This document shows positions 7,671 to 16,198 of a stretch of DNA of 64,000 bases, piece after piece. Below the pieces are notes generated by a model. It was not told where the DNA came from. It saw only the letters and a list, made by a program, of their open reading frames with translations, and made no database searches. The stretch is taken from the NCBI RefSeq assembly GCF_910592395.1, contig NC_088323.1:13627501-13691500 (forward strand), given 5' to 3'. Positions within the stretch are counted from its first letter, which is position 1, and each line of letters opens with the position of its first letter. This DNA comes from Lineus longissimus (Eukaryota; Nemertea; Pilidiophora; Heteronemertea; Lineidae). The translations under genes were made by a program, and so were the position numbers.

Positions 7671-7694
7671 CAATGTGCCGAAAATGGCATATTG
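7671..7694. promoter_or_regulatory. Dyad element, copy 3
   Basis: Same element as at 7,629-7,652 with one base changed in the loop (GAAAAT), 42 bases further on. Two copies in the same divergent promoter suggest an operator-like site. Confidence 0.6.
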
Positions 7695-7722
7695 AACAAG
7701 AAGAAAATTTTTATAAAATAAA

Positions 7723-8007
7723 ATGGTCAACATGTGTGGGATTAAATACTTTTACCCAGCAGCTATTGAGGAACTAAAAGAGGACATTCAAAAAATAAAA
7801 AACAGTCAGTTGGATGCTGGTGTTATAACAGCGACTAAAGTCAATACTAAAGTGGATCAACTTGAGATATCAGTGAATGACAGTTTCACCAAATTAGAAA
7901 GATGGTGGACTATCGTTGGAACTTATTTAGACTATATGTTCACCCTTAGAAGATGGAAAAATGTACCCAAGGAGCTGAAAGAACTTCCTTCATTGCAAAT
8001 TGAGTAA
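7723..8007 (+). CDS. Small plus-strand protein (94 aa), unrecognised
   Basis: The ATG at 7,723 follows an A/T run and TATAAAATAAA, the same start layout as the minus-strand genes, which supports expression. The product begins VNMCGIKYFYP, has a heptad-like helix (ELKEDIQKIKNSQLDAG through KVDQLEISVNDSFTKLERW) and a basic C-terminus. It probably forms a coiled coil. It stands alone on the plus strand between the capsid and integrase genes. No family recognised. Confidence 0.58.
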   Translation: MVNMCGIKYFYPAAIEELKEDIQKIKNSQLDAGVITATKVNTKVDQLEISVNDSFTKLERWWTIVGTYLDYMFTLRRWKNVPKELKELPSLQIE

Positions 8008-8041
8008 GATATTTATAGTGTGATTTTACATTATAAACATG

Positions 8042-9055
8042 TTACTTCTTTCTCAACAGTGAGTCAATAATATTTTTTTTATCAAGTCCTTCTTTGTGTT
8101 TAATTGTTGACTCAATTTTAGCTTCTTTATCTGCTTTCTCAACCTCTGAAGAATCAGCTTCTTCATCAATTGTAGCTAGCACTTGCTGCAAAGCATCAAG
8201 TCTAACTCTTTCATCATTATTTAAGATAGCATGAACACCTTCAATATTTTTGATAGTGTAAGTTCTATTGCTCCAAATCTGTTTGTAACCCTTTGTAAAT
8301 ATAGGTCTCTTCAATTTTTTTCTAACTAATTCTCCAATGTTAAACTTGTGTACAACAGGCATAGATTTTTCTACATTTAATTCAACTAATTCAGTAGCAT
8401 GAAGGTTAGCTTCATTTGGACTATAGTCTAAAATGCCAGAATGAGGTCTTTCATTGTATGCACTAATGTAATCTTGCAAATGATCAACCCATTTGACTGT
8501 ATTTTTCTCTGTGAAATCTTTGAAGACCATTTCTTTAATAGTTCTAGATAGTCTATCAATTAAGCCTAATGCATGATGATCACCAATATCCACTGTTCCA
8601 TGTCTAATGTTTAATTCTTTGAATAAATCTTGTAGTGGTTTGTTTAAAAATTCATTGCCTGAATCTGTAATAATAAGTGTAATACTTCCAGTATCATTAT
8701 AAATTTTTTCAAAGCCATTTTTCACTTCAAACTTAGTTTTATTTTTTAATGCTTCAGCATAAGCTTTTCTTGTAAATGTATCAATAGCAAGTAAAATCCA
8801 TTTATACCCTTTGTTTTGTCTTGAATAATTACTCATGTCCAACAAATCCATGAACCAAAGAGCATTTTCACGATAAGCAATAATGTGACCTTGGATTTTA
8901 TTGGACTGCTTTTTGTGAAGCTGATAGCTTTTCTGAGATTTTACAAATTGATCAATGTCATCAAATTTTATACTAGGATCCTTCTTTTTCATGATTTTAT
9001 AAAATTTTAAAGCAGAAGGATATTTGTAACTTGCATATGCTTCTTGCACATTCAT
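8042..9055 (-). CDS. INT: Retroviral-type (rve) integrase of Polinton (337 aa)
   Basis: Catalyses insertion of the element into host DNA. The RNase H-fold core carries D70 (in WFMDLLDM), D131 (in IITDSGNEF) and, 35 residues later, D167 (in HALGLIDRLSRT), a DD35D arrangement where retroviral enzymes have Glu at the third place. The YNERPHSGI motif (about 195-203) closes the core. The C-terminal part has a small basic beta domain (VRKKLKRPIF and YTIKNIEGV) and a Lys/Glu-rich tail. No N-terminal HHCC zinc finger is evident. The frame is intact. The ATG at 9,055 is seven bases downstream of the preceding gene's stop, with an AATAAATATG context. Confidence 0.9.
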   Translation of the reverse strand: MNVQEAYASYKYPSALKFYKIMKKKDPSIKFDDIDQFVKSQKSYQLHKKQSNKIQGHIIAYRENALWFMDLLDMSNYSRQNKGYKWILLAIDTFTRKAYAEALKNKTKFEVKNGFEKIYNDTGSITLIITDSGNEFLNKPLQDLFKELNIRHGTVDIGDHHALGLIDRLSRTIKEMVFKDFTEKNTVKWVDHLQDYISAYNERPHSGILDYSPNEANLHATELVELNVEKSMPVVHKFNIGELVRKKLKRPIFTKGYKQIWSNRTYTIKNIEGVHAILNNDERVRLDALQQVLATIDEEADSSEVEKADKEAKIESTIKHKEGLDKKNIIDSLLRKK

Positions 9056-9062
9056 ATTTATT

Positions 9063-10313
9063 TTAGAGAATAGTTTGAACTAAAAATCCAACAACAATTA
9101 ATCCCATTGTAAAAGGTAGATGACTCGCTTCGCTCGTAGAAGTAGTTTGTTCATTCATCAAATTTGATGAATTAGTTTGTGGTTGTTCGCTCATCAAATT
9201 TGATGAGCGAGTTCGTGACACTTGTCGCTTTTTTCTGACATTGATATGTGAATTGATGCCAAAAGTTGTATTTTCTGTAGCGGTTAACAGAGAGTTATTA
9301 TACCCTTCAATGATGCCAATATGTAATCGCATATGACTCGGAACAAGTTGTAATCCTAAACCTACGGCAAAATCTAATCGTGAACCTGCTTTTTCTAAAG
9401 CGTATGCAAGCGCTTGTTTTGAGTGAATGAGTACACTCGCTGACTGAAATGTTTTGATGGAATCGACTAACGTTTGACCTTGAATAGCATCTTCCACTAA
9501 AATTCCAAATTGTTTTTGCGTGTCCAATGAATCAAGAATATCCTGACGAATCATGGTTTGTGAACCTAGAATACAATAAACATAGGTTCTAATCGATTCA
9601 TTGATTCTACTCATGCCCGCTTTAGTCAATCCTTGACTGTCTAGGGCGATAAAATTTGTCCAATCGTCTGAGTAAATGAACGATAAAGTGTCAATGTAGA
9701 GTCTATGATGGTCTGCATAGACATATCCTTGTTTATCTGCATTAAACGGAAACTTACTAGGATCATTCAAATAATAGTTGCCATTGTCCATGACAATGTC
9801 TAATGCTTGTATTTTCCCTTTGTGAAAATAGTTGAAGTCAACAGAACCAAATTCAAGTTTCAAATTTTCATAGGCTTGTTTATTGTAAGGATTTTTTGAT
9901 GGATTAAAATCAGGATTTCCTGGTAAAGGAACTTTTAGCTGGTGTAATATCTTTCTGATGGTAAAATAGACATGGAATCTAAAAATACTTTGTACTAAAG
10001 GATCAGCATGATTAATATGATTGTGTCAGCTTACACCTGAACCTGATGTTGCGCAATATAGTGCAAATTTAAATTGGTTTTTCCAGTTATCCATGGTTGC
10101 ATTTTTAATATAATCTTGTACTTGTGCATAAGTGGTAAATGTTCGTGGAATAACTTTATTTGGGAAAATATCAATTGTATTGAAATAAAAACTTTCATTT
10201 GGAGTGACATGAATTTTTTGATGAATGAAAGGATTCTTGGTTAAAGAATTATTCTTGTAAGTGACAGGATAGTTTACATTAGGACTCTGTTTTAAATAGT
10301 TTGGAAAGTCCAT
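9063..10313 (-). pseudogene. Conserved Polinton virion-type protein (about 416 codons) interrupted by an in-frame TGA
   Basis: The ATG at 10,313 (TAAATGG context) opens a 95-residue frame that includes a KFALYCATSGSGVS segment and stops at TGA 10,028-10,026. The same frame is then open for 320 codons to 9,063. The second part has RFHVYFTIRKIL, a Pro-rich NPSKNPYNK stretch, a regular alpha/beta body, an Arg-rich patch (VRKKRQVSRTRSS), two repeats of SSNLM-x-EQ, and a C-terminal membrane helix (MGLIVVGFLVQTIL). The CATSG-GVS segment and the following RFH region occur together in one conserved protein of this Polinton group, so the TGA is a lesion in one gene. Its function is unknown; a virion role is inferred from the company it keeps. 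Confidence 0.72.
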
Positions 10314-10346
10314 TTATTTTTATTTTTATTTTTTATTTTTTTTAAT

Positions 10347-10371
10347 CAGGGCTACCAAATTGGTAGCCCTG
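10347..10371. terminator. Hairpin 1 of a pair downstream of the polymerase gene
   Basis: The 12-base arms CAGGGCTACCAA and TTGGTAGCCCTG flank a single A. It lies in the roughly 95-base gap between the polymerase stop (10,409) and the next gene start (10,313), beside A/T runs. Likely a transcript-end structure. Confidence 0.65.
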
Positions 10372-10379
10372 TTGCCATT

Positions 10380-10408
10380 AACAGGGCTAGCAAACTGCTA
10401 GCCCTGTT
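10380..10408. terminator. Hairpin 2 of the pair downstream of the polymerase gene
   Basis: The 13-base arms AACAGGGCTAGCA and TGCTAGCCCTGTT flank AAC and end directly at the polymerase stop codon. The stem shares CAGGGCTA with hairpin 1, so the two may be a duplicated element. Confidence 0.65.
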
Positions 10409-13400
10409 TTATTTTTTAAATCCAAGAGCTTTAGTTGAGATGCCATCTTCCAATATTGTACGTTTATCATCATTCGCATTCAACGCACATTTAGTCACTT
10501 GCTCAGTGTAAATTTGATGATTTCTTGACCTAAACACATTCATCTGTTTTTCAATTGGAATTTTTTCCAAGAGCACAGACTTGTAATCTTCAATAGTGAT
10601 TTCATTTTTGACTACGTTCTTCTTAACACCTTTACATTTTTTAACTTCATCATCTTTATCAGTTGTATAGGCATATAATTTAGAACGTAAAGCTATAAAT
10701 TCAGTGATGACATGACCAGCTTCTCCGTCTTTAAACTTGCCAATTACTTTCTTGTTCGTTTCATCAAACAATGCATGGTCTTTTGGAAAATTTGAAAAGT
10801 CAAATAATTCAGCATCTTGTTTCATATCCTTATAAATATCAGGTGTTTCTATATGATAGACTAATGAGTCAGTATCAGTGTACAACAGTTGTGCTTTGTC
10901 ACCATACTTTTTCATCATATGATTATAATGGAAATCATACATGTGTATTTTTGAGAGGTCTAGAATCGCTTGACCCATAAATATTGGTTTATTGAGACAA
11001 ACTTCTACTTTTTGACTCTCAACCATGACAAGATCTTCACTGAAAATTTTGTGATCTTTATAGTTGTTCGAATTGACTAATTTTCGAAGCTGAGGGACAT
11101 TTGTAGTCAATTTTATATTTTTTCTATCTCTGACTGATTCCATTGTCTTTCCAAAGCATGAATTGTTCATCAATTTGAAGAAGTCCTTTTCAAAGTCATT
11201 TTTTGCTTTGGCTCGTTGACTTGTGTTCAAGTCAATGTACTCTTTCAAAAAGTATGATTCTGTGTAGGAAATTCCTCTATGAATCTTAGTCAATTTTAAA
11301 CCTTGACTCAAGTAGAACTTCAAGGCCTTGTGATGCACAATATAATTTGTCTTGTCTTGCAAGTTAGGAATCAACTTATCATTCAAATGTTCAGGGGCAA
11401 GTGGATAGGCATTATGTAGGTCATGTAATTCTTGAGGATATTCTAAGTCCACTTCTAAAGTACATGGAATGCTTTGCCACTTTTTTTAATTCTGATTGAG
11501 TCATCCATTTAAAATTAGAATGTGGTAATTTTTCACTCATGGATAATCCATACAAATTATTCGCATCGAGATAAGAAATATAACTTGTAGGTTGACCCTT
11601 GTCAAAATCTTTCAAATAGGGATTATTTGCTTTTGCATATCTGTGACTTGCTTGACAGATTCCTCCTCTAATGCCACATTCAAAGAAGTTGTAATGGTCC
11701 ACATCTGTTAAAAGTTCAATTTTAACGTCAGTCTTTTTCAACATGGCTTGCCAAGACAATCCTGAGGCCGAATAAGCCCACACTGGATCTAAATTATAAA
11801 TCTCCATGCATGTCTGTCTGAAATTTTCCAGAATGTCTGCTAAGAGTAGAACATCAGTTCTCAAATAAATTTCATGGTAATCTCTAAATGTTTGACAATT
11901 GAACCTATCCCACACATGTTGAGCGTGTAAGTATTCCTCTTGTGAAATTTTTGTATCATTAAATTTTGAGTCAAATGCTTCAATCGGAGGTAATTCTTTT
12001 TCTTCAAATTTATTGTGTGAGTCAACCCATTCATACGGATATATTCCTTTTCTAGTTACTAGATCAAATTGTTCACCTGTGAACTTTTTAGCAAGGTTTT
12101 TCTTTTCAGAATTGGGCAAATTATTTGCAAGATTTGCTAGAGATGACTGCATGAGTCTATATGAGTCAAGAAATCTGATCGATAGAGTCTTATGCTCGTC
12201 AACCTGTAACTCCTTGCTGAATGAAATATAGTTTTCAGAATTTTTCGCGATGACATTCAATCTCCCTTTTAAATTTTTCACAAACAGATGTGCATCATAG
12301 CCTGAAAGATTATGAAAATAGACTGGTATGAAATCAGGAGCTTGTAATTGAAGGTTACACTTATTACAGGCTGCTCCTCTGTATTTTCCATTAAAATGGT
12401 TGTGATCACGAACTTTATAATTTTTTTCTGTAAATTCCATGTCACAGACATAACATTTTTTAGCTAAGGAATATTCTCTCTGTTGGACTTGTGTTAAGGC
12501 TAACATAGCTTTAGGTTTGAAATGCTTGTCATGGATGTTATAGACAGCTTTTTCAATCTCTTCACAGAATCTTTCTCCGATATCTTCATTATGATCGTTG
12601 ACACTATATTCTGTGAAGAGATTTTTAGCCTTGATTTGATCCTTGTCAAAACAAACATAGAAGCTGAATGAGTTAGGAATATGTTCTTGAATTTGAACAG
12701 TTTTTTCGCCTAAGGATTTGTCAATAGTTTTCAAAGATGATTCAAAGTCAGCGACGATAAAGACAGGATGTTTTTGCTCCATTTTTTTCTGATTGAATTG
12801 TAGGATTTTTTCATGATCCTTAGGCATGCTAACTTTGATACATTCAAACTGCTTACAGTTCTCAACATGTTGATTGTATCTTTTATTTAGAAGTTCGCTA
12901 TTTGATGCTGAAATAACTTTCATACATCTGAAGCATACTTTGACCTGCCCATCGGTGTTTAGAATGTGAGGAAGAAACCAGCCTAGAAAAGTTCTTGATC
13001 CAAGCATAGTGGTAATTTGCATTATCTTTGACATCTTCAATCTTTTCACCTTCTGAAAAATCGTTCTCATCTTTGTAGTGCAGAAGATTAATATACTTGT
13101 CTTCTGCTAGAATTCTCTCAGATATTCTAACTGGGGAAATTGGGTAAACTGTAGTTTCATTTCCAAAGCATACTTTCTGTGTAGGAATAAATGTAAATAC
13201 ATTGACTGCTAAGTCAGGATTGTTCTTTTCAAATTTCTCAATATCCTTGATTTTGACTGGATATTCTAAATCTTTAAACATGTGGTCAAATTCAGTTTTG
13301 TTGTAATTTGACACTCGTTCTGTGTTCTTCTCTAAGTTTAAAAGATAAGCTTCAACTGAGTATCTGAAGCATTTTTGATCAGAATTTTGTACATTAATCA

Positions 13401-14451
13401 CTGCTTTTTTATTTTGAATCTTATCTGGTAAAGGAATATAGCTTGATCCTGAAAGTGGCGTATATTTTACAGTGTGTAACTCAATCTTGATGACTTCTAA
13501 AAATTTCCAACCAGAACCTTCCTGAACTAAATTTTCCAGTTCTTTAAGGAAGTCTTCGATGAGAGTGTCATAATTAAGTTCTTGACCCACATAAATGATG
13601 TGTCTAGAACGAAGTTGAAATTCTTTAATGTCATTCTTCCTTTGCATTAGAATATGTAGAATGATTGAAATTTTTAATCCCTCTTTATTTTCCTCTTTAA
13701 TTTTATCTTGCAAAACTGACTTAATTTTATTGAGATAGTTTTCAATGTCAATATGAGGCAAACCTTCCATTTGAAAATGATTAACAAATCCTCTGAAAGC
13801 GGAGTTGACTTTTTTGAACTCTCTTAACTCCACATGTTTTTCAATCAATTCCTGGATGACTCTCTTTGTCATGGAACTTTTAACATTGATGTCAAGTTCC
13901 TTCGCTTGTTTAAAAAGATCTGATTTTAATAGTCTTTTGACTGGTTCCTTGGTCAAGAGTTCTTTCAATTTCTCAATATTGAGATTCTGAAAATTTTTAT
14001 GGCCAAGTTCTTTTACTTTCTGTAAAAGAGGTTTTCTGATTGAAATTTTTGCTTTCACAGGTTTAGGCTTGATGTCAATCAAATTTTCCTGTGAAATTTT
14101 GTTTTCTAAAATTGAATCCAGTTGTTCTTTTTTGAATTTTCTAGGATTTATACCTAGTCTTTGAGCTAGAACACGTTTCTCAATTTGTGACAAGTCAGAA
14201 ACTGGCTTGTCAATTTTCACTTCGATGTCGTTGAAACTGTTTGGGACTTGTTGAAGTCCTTCAAGTAACTTTTCTCTTGATAAAGATCCATAATTCTTTA
14301 CCTTGTTTCTGAAGGCTAGAATTTTCAATTCGTCAGTCGAAAGTCCCTCAGCTGGAAAAGCCAGGCCTGTTGGGATGTTTGTAGTTGGATTTGTTGTTGG
14401 ATTCATGTCTTTATTTATATAAAAAAGTTTTTTATTTTCCGTTCTCTCCAT
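10409..14451 (-). pseudogene. POLB: Protein-primed family B DNA polymerase of Polinton, in three reading frames (two frameshifts)
   Basis: Frame 1 (14,451-12,898) is the long N-terminal region: several helical SAP-like DNA-binding segments, then a domain with SGSSYIPLP and KKAVINVQNSDQKCF. Frame 2 (13,070-11,421) holds the exonuclease: VADFES (Exo I), a zinc-type insert with CYVC, RDHNHF and CNKC, NLSGYDAHLF (Exo II), LRTDVLLLAD (Exo III), and polymerase motif A DANNLYG. Frame 3 (11,452-10,409) holds motif B (KLMNNSCFGK) and motif C YTDTDS, with a C-terminal thumb. Catalytic residues look intact. The frames switch near 12,955-12,975 and at a T7 run at 11,481-11,487 (A7 on the coding strand). 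These are either inactivating indels or assembly errors; the ATG at 14,451 is in TATAAATGG context. Confidence 0.9.
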
Positions 14452-14791
14452 TTATATTATGAAAAAGTTTGTTATTAGATATAAGCATGGGGGGAATCCC
14501 CTTTTTTAGTTTCGGTTTCAATAAGTTATTTTATAATCAAGTTTTTGATTATAAGATTCCAAATAAAGACATGTATACATAGTCAAATACAAATAAAAAC
14601 TATATCAACCGATAAACTTAAATTTCTCGCATACAGAAATAAAGTAAAGAGATATGGTTCTCTTTGAAGTGAAATTTTAGATTTCTAGTTAATCACCACT
14701 TGGTCGAAAATCTAGAATTCAAGGCTCACCACACCTATGAGAATTTGTGAAAATCATCATGAGGTGGTCATATTTATTATAGGAAAAGTTT
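14452..14791. other. Non-coding gap with hairpins between polymerase and HNH genes
   Basis: About 340 bases without a gene. It holds a GGGG/CCCC hairpin near 14,489-14,501 next to a T-run, and a 10-base-arm hairpin TTATAATCAA / TTGATTATAA at 14,531-14,554. The remainder is A/T-rich with short inverted words (TAGATTTCTAG). It serves as the promoter side of the polymerase gene and the end of the HNH gene; an origin or structured RNA is possible but not shown. Confidence 0.5.
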
Positions 14792-15316
14792 TTAAAATTC
14801 TTCTTCTAAAAATTCTGCTGCTAAGGATACATTTTGATAGTATAGTTCGTAGTCAATTTTATTTCCCTTTTCCATGTTTTCTTCTTTCGTAATAGGACGT
14901 AAATTTCTCCAGTTCCAACAAAGTGTAAGTTCTTCTTCAACAGTATGGTCAAAATGTGATTGTGGAAGAATATGATCAATATGCCAATAATCACCATAGT
15001 TTTCCCATGTCATATTTTCATCAAATTGAAACTCAATCCACTTGTACAGACCATCTAGAGAACAGTCCATAACTTTCTCAAGTTTGGATTTTTTAAATTT
15101 TTTACCAAGACATTGGTATAATATTGATGAAAGATTACTCGATATTTTAAAAGATTCGTCAATTGACCTTTTGTCTAGTTGATAGTTTGTCTCATATTTG
15201 TTTGTACATGGTTTACATCTATAACTTCTACCATATTTACATTTTTCAACTTTTTTAAAATCATCCAGTAATTTCTCTTGAGAACACTTTGTACACTCTC
15301 TAACAAGGGACTCCAT
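14792..15316 (-). CDS. HNH endonuclease (about 174 aa)
   Basis: Nuclease with a beta-beta-alpha metal site. Residues near the start form a Cys4 zinc knuckle (ECTKC and RCKPC). The HNH core is YWHIDHILPQ, then CWNWRNLRPITKEEN and GNKIDY: the His-Asp-His and the later Asn are in the usual order. I choose the ATG at 15,316 because the knuckle begins directly after it; a longer frame back to 15,382 adds only a hydrophobic stretch and overlaps the terminal-repeat gene. The frame is intact. HNH enzymes of this type occur in viruses and phages, for example as homing or resolving nucleases; the role here is unknown. The second Polinton has a remnant HNH gene at the same relative place. Confidence 0.82.
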   Translation of the reverse strand: MESLVRECTKCSQEKLLDDFKKVEKCKYGRSYRCKPCTNKYETNYQLDKRSIDESFKISSNLSSILYQCLGKKFKKSKLEKVMDCSLDGLYKWIEFQFDENMTWENYGDYWHIDHILPQSHFDHTVEEELTLCWNWRNLRPITKEENMEKGNKIDYELYYQNVSLAAEFLEEEF

Positions 15317-15359
15317 TTCCAATAAAATAATTTGTATTAGATATAGGATGAGTATAAAA

Positions 15360-15607
15360 TTAGTCCAAAAGATTAAATCCATAAAACTTTTTACCCTGTT
15401 TGGTCTCCTTGACTCCTGTGAATCTTATATAATTGTGATCACGATTTATCTTTTGTTTGATGACACTCGTCGCCAACACGGTGACTTCTTTCGATTCTGA
15501 GTCAACAAGTTCAAGCAGTGTTGATTCTCCTATTTTTGTGCTTATAGTTCTGAATGAGTTAATTCTATACCATGTGTTCACTGGAAGATCTTTAAATTTT
15601 AGATAAT
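15360..15607 (-). repeat. Right inverted arm of the Polinton (part pairing with the window edge)
   Basis: Reverse complement of 1-248 with eight mismatches and no gaps. It must extend outward beyond 15,607, because its partner is cut by the window edge; its inner limit is at the stop codon 15,360-15,362. Confidence 0.93.
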
Positions 15608-15659
15608 CTGTTGACTCTGTGACTCTTGATTCAAGTTCTTCGTTTGACGGAAAGTTCAT
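15360..15659 (-). CDS. Small OB-fold-like protein, terminal-repeat copy 2 (99 aa, complete)
   Basis: Complete version of the gene cut at the left window edge. Residues 1-24 are an acidic lead (SNEELESRVTEST) followed by the body beginning LKFKDLPVNTWYRI. The beta-strand pattern with a central TKIGES loop and C-terminal GKKFYGFNLLD resembles small single-stranded-DNA-binding OB folds; this is inference. The ATG at 15,659 follows TGTAAATAAA, close to the general start layout. Seven of eight base differences from copy 1 are silent third-position changes, so both copies were under protein-level constraint. A DNA-binding role in replication near the element ends would fit. Confidence 0.78.
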   Translation of the reverse strand: MNFPSNEELESRVTESTDYLKFKDLPVNTWYRINSFRTISTKIGESTLLELVDSESKEVTVLATSVIKQKINRDHNYIRFTGVKETKQGKKFYGFNLLD

Positions 15660-15689
15660 TTTATTTACAGGAAAATAATTTTAGTTAAG

Positions 15690-15905
15690 TTCACGTTTTG
15701 TCATTTTTTGAAATTTTTTAAATTTTTGAAATTTTGAAAATTTTGAATGATTTGGATGATTTGGATGATTTGGACAAATTAGTGACTTGACTGAAGTTTG
15801 ACTGGAAACTATTTAGACTAGGATTTGACTGAGATAAGTTTTGAAACGTGTTGACTGGGATTTGACTTGGAGATTTTGACTGGGATTTGAGCTTGAGTTA
15901 GAACT
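15690..15905. repeat. Short tandem repeats of GATTTGGAT and GACTGGGATTT type
   Basis: A run of TTTTGAAATTTT words (15,704-15,745), three GATGATTTG units (15,746-15,775), then repeated TTGACTGGGATTTGACT words up to about 15,900. The last group also encodes the C-terminal SKSNPS region of the neighbouring frame. Confidence 0.7.
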
Positions 15906-16183
15906 TTCATTATTGTACTACTAAACAAGCCACTTACGAATTTCACCATTCTCTTTTCCAATTGTTTTTGAATACAGCAATCTTGAATGATATATGTTAA
16001 TAGCTCATTATGTGTACGGTAAGAGAGACACAATACCTGTCTGATGCATTTACACCATGTGATGTAGAGGTCTTCCGTATACGGTTTTGACATGTCTAAT
16101 AGTTGGTATCCATATAGGGACATACAGAAGTTTTTAAATAGTCTATATCTTGTGCTGTTGTTGGCAAATCTAAACTGAGACAT
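15818..16183 (-). CDS. Stand-alone frame matching the C-terminal domain of a CR1-like LINE reverse transcriptase (121 aa)
   Basis: The pattern LFKNFCMSLYGYQL, then a W-x3-IRQVL-x-L-x-YRTHNELL segment and a KRMVKFV helix is the usual region after the reverse transcriptase fingers and palm in CR1/Jockey-type LINEs. No palm or thumb coding precedes it, and the frame is open with an ATG. It sits outside the terminal-repeat gene, so it is either part of the terminal repeat, a captured domain, or a LINE piece into which the element was inserted. Its low G+C matches the Polinton rather than the flank. Confidence 0.5.
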   Translation of the reverse strand: MSQFRFANNSTRYRLFKNFCMSLYGYQLLDMSKPYTEDLYITWCKCIRQVLCLSYRTHNELLTYIIQDCCIQKQLEKRMVKFVSGLFSSTIMKVLTQAQIPVKISKSNPSQHVSKLISVKS

Positions 16184-16198
16184 TAAAACATTAAAAAA

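Noticed and set aside
647-10313. A changed genetic code explaining in-frame stops
   Set aside because: TAG, TAA and TGA each occur once inside genes, while all three also end intact genes.
10409-14451. Programmed frameshifting as the normal way to express the polymerase
   Set aside because: Only one of the two frame switches lies on a slippery run, and sister elements cannot be inspected here. Kept only as an open possibility.
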